A stretch of 64,000 nt of DNA from Actinernus sp. WN-2022 (GCA_030867875.1 JAOWCC010000252.1:110802-174801); one strand, 5' to 3'. Numbered from the stretch's first letter, positions 35,066 to 47,338 are shown. A program made the numbers and translations. The notes: generated by a model from the letters alone, not told the origin.

Positions 35066-36269
35066 GACAATTTTCATTTATTTGCAGCATCTTTTTTATT
35101 ATTTCCGCAAACATTTTGTATTTGCATCAGTTTATTTTTATTTTCGCACGAGGCAATTGTTTATTTGCAGCATGTCCCTTACGCGCCACCGTACATATTT
35201 CTATTCAAAACGTTTTCTTTGCCGAAAAATGGTACACTTTCTTGCTACATGTGTTAGTTCGCGTGAAGGTTTGTATGAGAAAAGTAGCCCCACGTGTTGT
35301 TGTGTTGAGACTTTGACGTCACGTACACTCAAAAATGACTAGGCGTTCCTCGCCAACAGGAACCGGTTTCGCGTAATGGCGGACGAGATTTCGACGGTAA
35401 ACTCTCTTTAAATGTGTGGTCTAAGTTCCCCCTTTGCAAACTTTTTTCACTGATTTGGATATTTCTGCCACTGTTTGTCCTTATGGAATACAAAAAAGTG
35501 GTAAAAGAAATAGTTAAATTTCGTCGTAGTAGCACTTTAAGCTTGATTAGCATTTAAATACATAGTTTATCCACCAAGAGCTGGTTTTGTGAGGTTATGT
35601 TTAGATGCGACTAACTGTAATTCAGTCGATATGAAAGTATAACAGATAAGAAAAGTTAAGAAATATAGAATAGTAGTGTAAACAACCTAAAGAACACTCA
35701 TGCTCTGTGAGCACCATTTTCAAGTCAGGAGATCGGAAATAAAACGTCAGTTGAAAATATCGTGACTTTTATTACTAGGCCTGCTCGTATACCTCAAAAT
35801 ATAATTGAAAGGTGCTCTGTTATATGACTGTGTATTATTCTCCAAGCTATATTCATTGCAGTGAAATGTTTTATAACGCTCCGCTCTACTACGTACGGAG
35901 TGAAATGTCGGGTGGGATTTTTTTTTAAAAGGTGTATTTGTTCCTTTTAAATATTTATTTAATTTTCGGAATATGTTTAAAAAGTCTTTTTTTTTTCGTT
36001 GATACGTTATTTTTCTCGAACCTGTGGTAAGAGCTCAAAACCATTAATATTAAATTTCGACATCTTCCACCGAAGGGATTTTTGGGGATTTTTACTATGT
36101 TGATATGTTTGTCTTCCTCGATTGTATGACGGCGAAAAAAATTATCTTGCAATTTGTTCCATCACAAACAATAGATTGACTGGACTATGAGGGGCGTAGC
36201 TGCCTTTCCGGCTTAACAGGAATGTTGGTGATTTTTTTTGTTTTGCGATATTTTTGTATAACTTTTATT

Positions 36270-36335
36270 AGAAGCTCAACTCTAACCCTTGCGTGAGCAC
36301 GGCGAATACGCTATCCACTGCACTATTCAATCGAC
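36270..36335 (-). repeat. tRNA-like relic
   Basis: In reverse orientation AATAGTGCAGTGGATAGCG resembles an A box and GGGTTAGAGTTGAGC a B box at tRNA-like spacing. The stems do not pair convincingly. Confidence 0.4.
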
Positions 36336-36857
36336 CCCCAACATATAATGACGAGGAATATTGCATCGAAAACGCTGGAAATAGCGTTTCAGAGCTTGAA
36401 GCTTTCAAAAAAAATCCCCAGACCCCTCTAGGAACTCGCACCTTCAGCGCTCGTTTGGCTTGTACCTTCGGGGCTTGAAGCGAGCGAGCAAGGCAGCAGT
36501 TAAAATCTATAAGCGGATCCAAATCTCGATTTCTTTTTTTACCACAATGCATCACTTCTATTGTCTTTTTTTACCACACTGCTTTGCACGGATCTGATAG
36601 TCACGTGACATTACACGAGGTGGAATCTGCATTGTTTGAGCAAACTACGTTCAACCGTTCTTTTATGCATTTATGTGTATGCAGTCCTTGTGTAATCATG
36701 AATTTGTTGAAGTGTAGACGTGTAGGCGACCTCTTTCTAACTCTGTGTGAACTATCAGTTTCCAAAGACGAAGATCTCTCCTGTTATCAAGATAGTGAGC
36801 AGCAAATAATTTTATTCTATTGTCTAGCTTCGATAAGTTCAAAACACAATTAGCATT

Positions 36858-37040
36858 GATAATTACTCGGGCCAGGCCTTTGGCCGGCACGAGTCAAAAA
36901 TCGCAAGTTTTTATCCTTTATTTTTATTTTTTGCGTCGAGATTTTGCGCCGTCAACCAATCAGATTGCGTCTTCTTTGGAAGTTCTTTTCGCCACCGTAC
37001 CATTCAGATTGCACTGTGCTTGTCGCGTGAACAGTAGACA
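36858..37040. repeat. Dispersed repeat R4, copy 1 (attactcgggc end)
   Basis: Attactcgggc, then gagtc.aaaatcgcaag and, after T-rich sequence, accaatcagattg and agattgcactgtgcttgtcg match 41447-41600 in the same order. Confidence 0.7.
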
Positions 37041-37899
37041 ACATTTCCAGGTTTTTCAAGATGGCGGCGAGTGGGAGTTTGGACTTAGCAAAACCCTTAA
37101 TATCAGCTGTGTTTTTTGTACAAACCAAAGGGTTCCTTCAAGTGCAATACCAATATTTTTGTCTTTTCTAAAGCTGAGAGGTGTTTCACGGGCTTTGGAC
37201 GGGAATTTATCACATATTATGCGACATACTTTAAGATACACTCGTGACAGTCTGCTCTGCGATCAACACTGACTATAAAGACAACAGCTTGTAAATGTAA
37301 GTAGCCGCTAATCAGAACATGATAACCTTTATACCAATTGACTGTCGTTGGGTTGTTATTTATTGTTATTAACCTCTCGAAAGTATAGTAGAAATGACCC
37401 GATTTCTCAGTTCTCTGACTGACAAGGGCCTTTTAAAATATTATATGCACAGGTATTTAAATGTTTTTAAATTCGGGAACGAAAATCTAGCATGCAGTGA
37501 GTGAGTATAAATTGAGTAAGCAATCCGAAATGAAGATTTTTTTTCAAACGAATGATAAATGACTCTGATGTGGAAATCGCATAGTTATCTGTGGCGTGTT
37601 ATTGACACTGGTAAACCCAATCTTTCCTAAACACAAGACCAAGGGACAGTTACCACCTAACACAATTATTGACTTTTTATTTTGTTCTATTTCCCGGGTC
37701 TATTTACATCTGGTCTGTACCTCTTTGTATTTGATTATTATCTCTTGATTCAGGCATTCTACAGTGTATTTAATGTTTTTTTAGAACTGACATAATGATA
37801 TTATGCATAGAGTAGTGTACTTATCATTATTGCAAGTTTATAAGATAAACTAAATTTGGTCCATAACTGAGAGAGTATACTTAAATGCAAGTGGGACTC

Positions 37900-38115
37900 T
37901 TTCTTTCCCTTCCCCTTTTTTGGTACCATTATATATCCATGCAAGCTAGATCTCGTTTCAGTGTTTTCCATCTGAGGTCAGGTCCTGGCTTAAGATAACC
38001 CTAAGGTTACCTTAAGGATCTACCTTCTCATCATTGTATTTCATATTATGCTTTATTACTTGTATACATTTCCATCATCTTATGAGAAAATAAATGTAAT
38101 TGTTGTTGTTGTTCC
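37900..38115 (+). mobile_element. 3' end of a plus-strand LINE-type element
   Basis: The sequence ends atgagaaaataaatgtaatt followed by gttgttgttgtt. The same aataaat-(TTG)n tail ends the LINE at 38849 on the other strand, so this is likely a 5'-truncated copy. No coding part remains. Confidence 0.5.
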
Positions 38116-39126
38116 TCAGTTCTTGGCATCACTATCGCCACTTTCACTCAGTCATGATCAGGAGTTCGAGTACTTTTAAGAATTATTTGGGAATGAAAAT
38201 TAATCTTGCTGCGACCCCAATGATAGAAAAAAATGAGTGGACATTGCATGTTTCTTTGTGGCCTGCCATTATAAGTTTCAGTCTCCTTCAAGATGTAGAA
38301 AATGAGCACTAGCACAGTGGCAGTTCACTAATACTAGAAAATGGTGGTCTGTAGTTTACGACCTCAATCGAAAATATTGTATTGAGAATTTAGCCTGAAT
38401 TTCAGCCGTCTCCACTGGTTTGTTATTGAGAATTACAAATAGATAACTTTATTTCACATGTAGAACGACATTACCTAACTATTCACAATGAATAGCAACA
38501 TTATGTGGAATTTGTTGTTCTAAATTGCTTGATTTCTCATAGTCGTACTGCACCTGATATAATTATATATTACAATGCATCAAATTTGAGTGACTCGATA
38601 TCGTGCAGACTACTCAAATAACCATTGCACTTCAATCAACAACACCCATACCAAGTTTGTTTATAATTCTAACGACCCTCAAGGAACAATAATATTGAAA
38701 AGAAAGTAATATTAATCTACAGAATTGAAGGAAATTGTGGCTGAAATGTACATGCACAGCATGAATGTTTGTGTGTGTTGTGTGTGTATTATGGCTCTAT
38801 CATTTCCACCCCCCCCCCCCCCCCCCCCTCCCCGGCATACCAACAACAACAACATTATTTATTTATTTGGACCCGTACACAATCCACTGCGTTTTGGGTT
38901 TTCACCAAATATACTTTACATGGCGTGAACGCGATGGTAAATAGCTAATAATTAAGAACAAGCATAATATGAGGTAGTTCATGCAGTTACTAAAAGTTGG
39001 AAGCAGGCAATACTTATTCAGTTAATATCTTTTTCCTAATGACGAGGCAGTCGTGTATGTATTTAGCTGCTTGTTTTGCGAACTTATTTGGTGGATTTAT
39101 GATAAGTTTGAAAAGCTCATTTTCAT

Positions 39127-41446
39127 TCATGTGCCGGCTGTTAACATTGAATATATCAGTTTTCGAAAGTAATAAATATTTTTTTTCCTAAGTACATGGT
39201 ATGTTTTACATTTTAGAATAAAGTGCATTTCATCTTCTACCCCATTTAAACATAATGGGCATATCCTTTCTTCAGGTTTCAGGTAGGGTTTCAAATATCT
39301 GCCTCTTTCAATTTGTAGCGGGTGATTACTTATTCTTATTCGGGTAAGGGCTTGTCTGTGTTCTATAATAGTTACTTTGCTGAGATAGTCCTCCAGATTA
39401 TAATTTATTTTGAATATCCTATATGTTCTTAATTTGTTTCTTTCGTTTTGTTTTGTTCGTATGTCAGTATGAATCTCGCTGAACCAGTGTTGTTGTTCAA
39501 TGTCTCTTAATGTTTGTTTAATATATTCCAAAAACTTGTTCACATTTGTCGTTTGATCTATTGACGACCACACATTTCCATAGCCATTAGAAGACAGAAT
39601 GTATTTTATTTTTTCACTCCAGTAGCTTGGTTTCGGCGAGTTTATACTCTCTGTATATGCAATGTGTGAGAGTTGTGCATTAGTTCTAGTAGTCAATAAT
39701 TTTGTCCAGTATTTTATAGCTCGATATGTGTACTCCACTTTGAGAGGTAAACATCCAAGTTCCGCTCCACAAGCATTGTTTGTTGCATTTCTAGATACTC
39801 CGAGTAACATCTTACAAAATTTGACTTGTACCAATTGCAATTCTAATGGGTCATTATCTATTTTGGTTTTGTTCCGATCAGTTCCCCATATCAGTTCACT
39901 TCGGTTTTATAAGTGCGTCAAAGAGTTTGAGTGTAAGCTTAACGTTCGATTTGAAATTGTCACCCATTTCTTTTCGTAGTTTAAATAGTGCCTTCAGAGC
40001 TACCTTTTTAAGTTCGTGTTTCGCAAGACTAAAATTTCCGTATGTGCTCAATGTTAAGCCGAGATATTTGTATTGCTGGACATTTTCTAGTTTTTTCTCT
40101 TTATAGTAAAATGTATAATTATTCAATCTTCTCCCGCAGTTATTAAATATCATCACTTTAGTTTTCTCGATATTAACTGTAAGTTTTGAGAGATTACAGT
40201 ATTCTTCTAGTTTTCGCAGGTATTGTTGAAGTCATTGTGCTGTCTTAGGACTTAGATAGTATAACTACATCGTCTGCGTAAATTAGACAACGGCTCACTT
40301 AAGTGTTTTGTAATTCAACATAGTCTGTTTCTGTTTGTTCCAGTGTTGATGGTAAATCGCTAATAAAAAGATTGAAAAGGGTGGGGCTCAGCATACATCC
40401 TTGTTTTACTCCGCTATAGTATCTGAATTCGTCCGTTGTTGTGCATGTCCCCGATATTTACTGCCGAGATGTCGTTGGTGTACATACTGCGTAACTTACC
40501 TCCGATGCCAACTTTCCTTATCTTTTAAAATAATTTCTCTCTTGGTATTTTGTCGAATGCCTTTTTGAAGTCTACAAAGCAACTGAATAATATATTTTGT
40601 TTTTTCTTCGATTTAGCTTTCACGGATTTGTCAATAAAGTATTTTAAGGAGAAAATGCTGTCTGTTGTTGCGTGTAGTTTTCTAAAACCTCCTTGTTACG
40701 TTTCAAGACTCCGATTTGGGTTAGATAGTCGTTCGTTAAGGATTGAAGTAAATAGTTTCCTAAGGCATGACAGAAGTGTTATACCCCGATAATTATCAGT
40801 GTGTGTCCGTTCACCTTTCTTAAACATTGGGATAATAAATCCATTGTTCCATTCTTATGGGTACTCTCCAGAGGCCAAAATATTATTAAACAGCAGACAA
40901 AGCGGCTGTATCAATTGGTCTTTTCCACTCTTTAGTACCTCGTTTAAAATGTTACTCTTTTCCAGGTGATCGGTTATTTTTCAGTTTCTCGATTGCACTC
41001 TCTATTTCACTTACCCTGGTTACCAGTTCAAAATCTAGCGATCTCGTCGTTTTTTCTTAAATTAGGTTCTTCTATTTCTGTGTATTCCTCAGTTTTGTCG
41101 TTTAGTTTCTTAAAGTAGTACTGGAATTATGTGCTTTCTATGTGGCATTCTTGGTTATGTTTTTTATTTTTAAGATTCAATAATTTTCTTAGTTGTTTCC
41201 ATGTGCTCTTTGTATCTTTACAATCTATTCTATCCAATCTGTTTCTTATGTATCGTTGTTTCTTATTTCTACATAAGTATTTAAATTGCCTTTTCTTGCC
41301 ATGTAGCTTAGTTCTCAGCTGTTCGTCTTTTGGGTTGCGGCATATTTGTTTTCCTAGTCATTCTAAATTACTTTTCTCCGTTTTACATTCCGAATCGAAC
41401 CATGTTTCTGATACCGTTCGATTTTCTGTAATCCTGCTTTTTCACG
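39127..41446 (-). pseudogene. LINE ORF2 reverse transcriptase and C-terminal region
   Basis: Seen in order: a linker with WFDSEC, FKKAFDKIPRE-like palm segment (around 40550), QGCMLSPTLFNLFISDLP (around 40370-40420), YADD catalytic box at 40269-40280 followed by VVILSKS-stop, thumb region to 39896, and from 39840 a long frame ending in CPLCLNGVEDEMHFILKC, a zinc-knuckle-like motif. Internal stops and frame changes show it is dead. Confidence 0.86.
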
Positions 41447-43199
41447 TATTACTCGGGCTGCCTGTGGCAGCGCCGAGTCTGAAAATGCAAGTGTTTTTTT
41501 TTTTTTTTTTTAATCAGTGTCAGACGGCTTCTGCGCATGCGTTAAAGGTCAAATTCGAACCAATCAGATTGCACTATGCTGGTCACGCAAACAAAGGTTA
41601 GATTTCCTCAGGCGCGCTCAGATAAGAAAATTCAAAGCTCAGACTAGGCGAGACAAGGAGATATCAATTTCAAATAGTCATTGTCAATCTATTCCATCGT
41701 GGGCAATGATGCAATACAACCTAAATTTGGGTCAGGTCCATGTTTTACGACAGAATAACCAGAGTCTTTCTACTGGATTCGGAGAGCTCGAGACATTATA
41801 CAAGTCTGCTAATATGGGGAAAACTGAAACAAAAAATGAACTTTGACGGCAGAAACCCTCATATTTCAGCCAAGCGGAATATTTACATGATCCGCTAAGA
41901 TTTTTACAAATCTAATTAGTTAAGCAGATGTACGCAGTGTATGCCAACTGAAATGATGTGCTCGTTTTGTGGTTACGGCTCAGTGGGGCAACTACCCGAA
42001 CAAGAAGCATGAACTGCCAGCAAAGAGAGAGGAAAACTGAAAGAGGAAATCCTTGTGAGAAATCGACGTACATATGAAGCTATATACGTTATCATCGACT
42101 ATATGGGAGTCAAACATCGAGCTGCTATGAAACCGCTTGTGACAGTTTGTTTACGCACTTTCATGACAAACGAACGTTTCTACTTTCGACACAACGGTCG
42201 CTAAACTGTACGAAATCTCCAAGGATATATCCCTAATGTCCAAACTAAAGGGAAAAACTGAAAGAGGAAATCATTGTGACCAATCGACATAAATATGAAG
42301 CTCCAGAAGTAATTATTGAATACATGAGAACCCATAGAGAAAACCGATAATAATGAACACGGTATTAGTTTCACCGACATTTGTGGCGTAACTGAACTCG
42401 CACTACAGCATAGCTTGAAATACTGTACGAAAACTCCCGTTTAAAAAATTTCTGATGCCGAAAGGACCGTAGCATTTAAACAAGATATCCTTCTGACCAA
42501 TCGACATACATATTAAGCTGTGAAAGTATGTTTCCATTCCATAACAGCCGATAGTGCAAACTAGTAAACTGCCACTAGTAAATTGACCTTGCGAGTACTG
42601 AACTTTCTAGCGTCAAATGCATGTGTTACGTTTCCAAACTTTAGGACAAGAAATCTTCCATAGAATGTTCTATTTTATTTACAGCTGAGAACTGTATTAT
42701 TAAACATAAGAAATAAAACAATGGTGCCATTTGAAGAATTATATCATGTCAAAAGTGCAAACGAAGAAATATATATCTACGGACGCGAGCAGCTCGATCG
42801 TTTCACTTTGGTCAAACTCGGACTGTTTACGACTGGAACGGAAAAACAAAAAGTAAAACCTACTAAGTTACTAGGTCTGAACAGTACTAATTTATTAACT
42901 AGCTGCGAGTTGCTGACAGATATCTCAAGACTCTAGCTAGCTGCACGATAGTAGTCTGAACATACATACACACATGAATAAGTAGTGTTTTCAATAAAAG
43001 ATCAACTACTTTAATTTACATACGAGAAAACAAAAATATTAAATTACATACATGTATATATATACTAGGGGAGCAGAGAATGAAAGTCACCGCGCTACCG
43101 GCCACTCCTAAAGACTGCTAATAATTCTTCCCTTTGGTTATTACTAAGAGGATTTCAAATGAAAGTGTATTTCATCTTCAATCTCATGTGGCCCGAGTG
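41447..43199. mobile_element. Repeat R4, copy 2, inserted in the LINE
   Basis: The left end attACTCGGGCTGCC and right end GGCCCGAGT are inverted (ACTCGGGC). LINE endonuclease and reverse transcriptase sequence resume on either side. The interior holds a T17 run (41488 onward), gcgcatgcg, and three degenerate copies of about 220 bp containing aactgaaagaggaaat and accaatcgacataaatat (42040, 42255, 42480). No known protein is encoded; the frame at 42721-42936 is unrecognised. Confidence 0.65.
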
Positions 43200-44183
43200 A
43201 AAGCCCAGATGGGCTCTTGTTTCAATTAAAGTTTTAGTGAAATTTCGGGTCATTGTTTTTGGATTCTTGTTCTCGCCGTTTAGGATTTTTGAGAATTTTG
43301 CTTTGTATTCTTCGGTGTTAAGTATTTCAGGTATTTTGGTCTTTGCATCTTTGTTCCAAATCAGTTTCCTTTGTTTTACTTTGGCATGCAGGATGTCTAT
43401 TTTTGGCTTTGGTGGCTTCTTTATCTTGAGCATGTACGAGATATGGCAGTGATCAGAAATGTGTGGTTTAAGTATGTTTACTTTTACGTAACGGACGAGA
43501 GGTAATATGTTAGTACTGGATATTACGTAGTCTAAGAGACTGGAGCCGTTGTATTTGAAACAGGTTTTTTTTCCAGTGCTGTCTCCTAATATTCTGCCAT
43601 TTAAAATTCTAAGATTATTTTCTGTGCATGCTTCTATTAATAATCTGCCTCTTGCGTCTATTTTGTTTTCATCTTGCGAGTAACTCCTATCGGGGATATC
43701 TGGTTCGTAGCCTTCGGGTAGTTCTAAGTACCTATATTATCATCCAATGATACATATTCTTGGAGTTCTCCAGTTCGAGCATTGAAATCGCCTTGTAGTA
43801 CGATTTGGCCCTTACTGCGGAGAGTTGTAAAATATCTTCTTCTAATTCGATTATGTAGTCCTCGTCACTAGTTTTTTCACGATTGGTGGGACTTATGTAA
43901 ACAGTGTCAATACATAAATCTTGCACCAAGCTACCCCTTGGCTTATTTGTTTGTTGATATAAACAGCAATACCACCGTAGTGCCTACTTCCTTTTGAACT
44001 TCTGAATTTCGTGTAATGCTTATATCGTTCTATTGACAGATATGAATTTTCATTTGCGTGAGTTTCAACGATTCCAAAAATATCATATTTAGTGATCATT
44101 CGTTTTACCTCTTTAAGTTTAAGTTTATTTCCTAGCTCTTTACCGTTAATGTTCCAAACGCCAAGCCGTAATGACTTTGGCAT
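43200..44183 (-). pseudogene. LINE ORF2 endonuclease domain
   Basis: It begins MPKSLRLGVWNINGKELG and continues DIFGIVETHAN (catalytic Glu), HYGGIAVYINKQIS, VYISPTNRE, later LLDYVISSTN and SDHCHISY (the catalytic SDH). This is the apurinic-like endonuclease that nicks the target site. A frameshift lies near 43735 and another near 43920. The domain is broken at its 3' side by the repeat insertion at about 43199. Confidence 0.82.
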
Positions 44184-44578
44184 TTTGCTAGTAATAATAA
44201 GTGAGACTGATAAGTTAAGTTAACTTAAGTTATATGTTAAGCTAAGCTAAGTTATAGATTAGGTTAATGTAAGTAAAAGTTGAATTAAAGTCAGATCAAG
44301 TTAATTTAAGGTAAGTGAACTACTGAGTTCAGTGTATAAGTTTAGAGCTAAAAGGAGTCAGTGATAATAGTGTCACCCTACAGTAAATCTACGAGTTGAA
44401 TTATGTACTTAATACAGCCAACAGCTAGAGTTGAGCAATACAATGTATATTCCACTATAGTCGTTTTAATTTTTCCTGGAACCAATTTGTGAGGGCTCTC
44501 AGAGCCTCACCTATCGTAACTGCTGGCTGGGCAGCATTACTGTGATAGTAGCCATTTTCACGAGAATCATTATTGTAA

Positions 44579-45674
44579 TTATAGTACCGTTGTAATAACT
44601 ATTATACGGTGAGTGATCGTAAGACTGATATCTACTATAATAATTTCGATACTGATCATAGTTACGTCGGCTTCATCCTGGTTTTGTGTGGTTCTGTGCG
44701 ATCTTGTTTCATCACGATCAGATTTTTGATAGGTTCGGCTGGCCTGTTGTTGTGGGAGGTTTCGTCTTGGCTGGTACCAGCTAGTTTGTCTTCTTTGTTG
44801 TACTCGCTGTCCCATATGGTTCTTCAAGTTTGCAACAAGTTTCTTTGTTCCCATTTGGTTGCTGAGGTGTACTTGATCGAAGAATGTTCTTCTGTCGGTC
44901 TGCCCGTACTTATCTTGGGTTACCATCCTGTTATCTGATAAATTTACCGTACCGTAGTCGGCGACACAGTGTCTCCGATTGTGTGTTAATTTCATCGATG
45001 ATTGCATTTTTGTAGGTGTCATCTCGGTGGTAGGTTAGCCCCGAAACAAAGACTTCGACAGTGTTCCATTTTTCGTGCGCTTTTCCAACAATTGTTTCGA
45101 TGTTTCTGTTTATTTCTTCCTTTGTCTTTTTAGTAACATCATTTGTCCCGGTATGTAGAATCACTTGACTGTACTGTGTGCGATCATTCGTGTGCTCAAG
45201 GTGATTGATCAGCTCATCAGTGCCTCCTTGAATGTACTGCTTATTTACATACTGCTTTGGAGCAAATTTGTTTGGTACGATACCTCTCAGGATTGAATCA
45301 GATAATATTAACTGATAGAATCATCAGGTATTTCTTGTCTGGCGAAATCTTCTCTTACAGTGGGCCTTACAGTATCTGCTTGTCTCAGTGGTTGTTCTGG
45401 AAATTCCGCTACTCTCTGTCATGCATGTGTATTGTATCTCGACTCTCTGTGTCTCTATCCGATATATCCTGAGATACATTTTCTGTTTGTTGTTCTTGTG
45501 GTTCAGTGTGTCGTAGACGTTTGAGGTATCAATGTTGAAGGCGATCGCCGTGTCAACGCTTGATCGTGGGCCTTCGTTACTATTTTCCCCTTCGGTTAAG
45601 TCCAGAGTGTAGAATGTCCCGCTTTCGGTTGGAATAGCGCTGCGCACAGTTACTAAAAATAGATTGTCTGGCAC
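44579..45674 (-). pseudogene. LINE ORF1 with SGNH/esterase-like domain
   Basis: Pieces in shifting frames read SDSILRGI, then NKFAPKQYVNKQYIQGGTDE, VILHTGTNDVTKKTKEEI and finally TFFDQVHLSNQMGTKKLVAN. SDS, GTND and DxxH are the SGNH catalytic blocks I, III and V. The tail is Gln/Arg-rich (QQRRQTSWYQPRRN), fitting an RNA-binding ORF1 protein. At least two frame changes are needed to read through, so it is broken. Confidence 0.75.
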
Positions 45675-45720
45675 GAGACCCCCCGCAAGGGTCAGACAAA
45701 CAAACTCTGCTGTTTACAGT

Positions 45721-46457
45721 ATTTCAGTGTGTTCGAGAGTCGTGTTAGGATATAATTCGTATTTTTTTCGATCAAAAAAAGAAGCAATACCTTAGATAAG
45801 ATTCCCAGTCATATCAGTAATGGTGAATACTAAGCACTATTGCTGGGGGAGATGTAAGATTAACTCTGGATGTGAAAAAAACTTGATAAATCGCTCAAAT
45901 AGATATCTCTCTCATAGATGTATATATAGAGCCATTAGAGGTTTTTCATCTTTTCTTGGCCTTTTCAATGGATCATTTCCATTCAAAAACCTTCACAGGG
46001 AATAGGCATGTCCCGATTATGCTCGTAAAATCCTGAGAAGTTGCTCCCTAGAATGCCAAAAAGTTGCCAAAAATCAAAAAAGTTGCTACCTAAATTTCGA
46101 AAGCTGCTAGTACATGCTACCTAAATTTCACGATATTTTCACACAAACGTTAATTAAAAGCTTTATTCCTTCTTAATAATTGCTAATATTGATTAAGATA
46201 AGATAAATTGATTGAAATTTGAACAAAACTATAAAAAGTTGCCACTGCATTTTAAAAAGTCGCTCGCAAATATGGGCGTATTTTTAGAAAACTCTTAACG
46301 GAACAAAACTTCTAATGGTTCCTTTGATAAACATCAAGAAATTCACAGAAACTGAAGTTTTCTATCAAATTGTTAACTTTTGCCTGCTTGATTTATGCTG
46401 TAAACCTGTACTATGAATTTGGTCAAAAGTTGCTCTAACGTTGCTCAGAAAGGCAAC
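45721..46457. repeat. Agttgct-rich repetitive stretch
   Basis: Words such as aaaaagttgc, agttgctacctaaatttc and aagttgcc recur between about 46035 and 46455 and resume at 47252-47335. The Harbinger-like element therefore sits inside this repeat. Confidence 0.6.
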
Positions 46458-46460
46458 TGA

Positions 46461-47248
46461 GGCCCTGTCCACACTAGTGCGTTTTTGAAAACCTCCGTTT
46501 TTGGTTCCCCGAAAACGGATAAAAAGCTCTGCGTCCACACTAGCGTTTTCGCATCGTTTTCGACCGTCCATATACTAGGGGCTGAAAAACGATGATCCAA
46601 GATGCGTTTTCGTTACCAGGCTCTGCTTGGACGTTTTTTGTGTTCATTACACTTGCTCTAATAGCGCCAGCGATGCTATCGGCTCTTTTTGAAGCGCGAA
46701 AAACACTTTAAACAAGACGCGTTCGCTCGAAGTTTACAGTAAAAATGGCAAAATCTTCAAAGAAAAAAGACGTCAGAAAAGGAAAGAGATCACCTCACCT
46801 GGACAGATGATGAAGTGGAACTTTTACTTAAGGTAACAAATGAGTTTAAAGTCAAAAAAGCGGCCGAAAACGTAAAGCTACTGCTTGTAGATTAATCAGT
46901 GCCACATTTAACTCCAGGCAAGCAATCAAACTAGAAAGAAGGCTAAACATCATAAACACAAGCTCGTCTGCCATATCAAATAGTGATTTGTTTACGCGCT
47001 AAGGCGGGAAACTGGGGCTTGCATAATGAGTTGTGATGTAAGCGTTTTTGAAAAGCTCCGTTTTTGCCGTCCACACTAAAACGATAGACCTGCGTTTTCA
47101 AAAGTCTCCACTCTGGAAAACGTTTTCGAAAACATCCGTTTTCATAGATAAACATCTTCGTTTTTGATCGTTTTAGTGTAGACGATCGGTAAAAATGGAT
47201 AAAAAAGTATGCGTTTTCAAACGAAAACGGATTAGTGTGGACGGGGCC
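46461..47248. mobile_element. PIF/Harbinger-like MITE (788 bp), 3-bp target duplication
   Basis: The ends are GGCCCTGTCCACACTAGTGC and, inverted, GGCCCCGTCCACACTAATCC, with tga on both flanks (46458-46460, 47249-47251). A 3-bp duplication and GGCC start fit PIF/Harbinger. The interior carries a Myb/SANT-like fragment, and such elements encode a Myb-like partner of the transposase. Several further gaaaacgg and tccacact words make the subterminal parts repetitive. Confidence 0.78.
46746..46960 (+). pseudogene. Myb/SANT-like domain fragment
   Basis: The frame at about 46745 (MAKSSKKKDVRKGKRSPHLD) stops early. In the next frame the sequence reads HLTWTDDEVELLLKVTNEFK then VKKAAENVK, the Trp-acidic-LLL pattern that opens Myb/SANT-like DNA-binding domains of transposon-encoded proteins. 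A frameshift joins the basic leader to this block. Later parts are missing. Confidence 0.6.
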
Positions 47249-47338
47249 TGAGTTGCTCGAGGTTGAATTGCTAGAACTGAAAAAAGTTGCTCCAAACGCC
47301 AAAAGTTACTCAAAAGTTGCCGAGCACAATCGGTACAT

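Larger units (their letters stand above)
32507..35192. mobile_element. Nested 2.7-kb transposon with subterminal satellite arrays, 8-bp target duplication
   Basis: The ends are ACGGTGGCCCGTAAGGGACA and, inverted, ACGGTGGCGCGTAAGGGACA; similarity continues about 100 bp. The flanks are gcatattt (32499-32506) and acatattt (35193-35200), an 8-bp duplication with one change. The left arm at 30525-30545 supplies the uninterrupted sequence. The interior has a small zinc-ribbon frame and no recognisable transposase. Confidence 0.83.
30197..35540. mobile_element. TTAA-bounded fold-back transposon with THAP fragments, split by a nested insertion
   Basis: The ends are TTAAAGTGCCACTATGATC and, inverted, TTAAAGTGCTACTACGACG, each followed by aaattt. 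The left arm 30197-about 30990 is inverted relative to 31995-32506 plus 35201-35540. The right arm is interrupted by the element at 32507-35192. Both arms carry a THAP-domain start exon. THAP plus TTAA suggests Kolobok, but no catalytic transposase domain remains. Inner shorter inverted repeats (31616-31680 and 31877-31940) lie in the spacer. Confidence 0.78.
35541..37899. other. Mostly noncoding stretch
   Basis: It holds the tRNA-like relic at 36270-36330 and the repeat at 36858-37040, listed separately. T-rich runs occur near 35925-36000 and 36230. No gene was recognised. Confidence 0.4.
38849..45720 (-). mobile_element. Decayed non-LTR retrotransposon (CR1-like LINE), nearly full length
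   Basis: Reading on the minus strand: ORF1 with an SGNH-hydrolase-like domain (about 45674-44600), AP-endonuclease (44183-43200), reverse transcriptase and C-terminal Cys-rich motif (41446-39127), then a 3' UTR ending in AATAAATAAATAA and TTG repeats (38849). SGNH-bearing ORF1 is known in CR1-group elements. Stops and frameshifts make it inactive. A 1.75-kb repeat insertion (about 41447-43199) separates endonuclease from reverse transcriptase. Confidence 0.88.

Noticed and set aside
41131..41601. 156-residue plus-strand frame
   Set aside because: It is antisense to the LINE ORF2 linker and runs into a repeat insertion.
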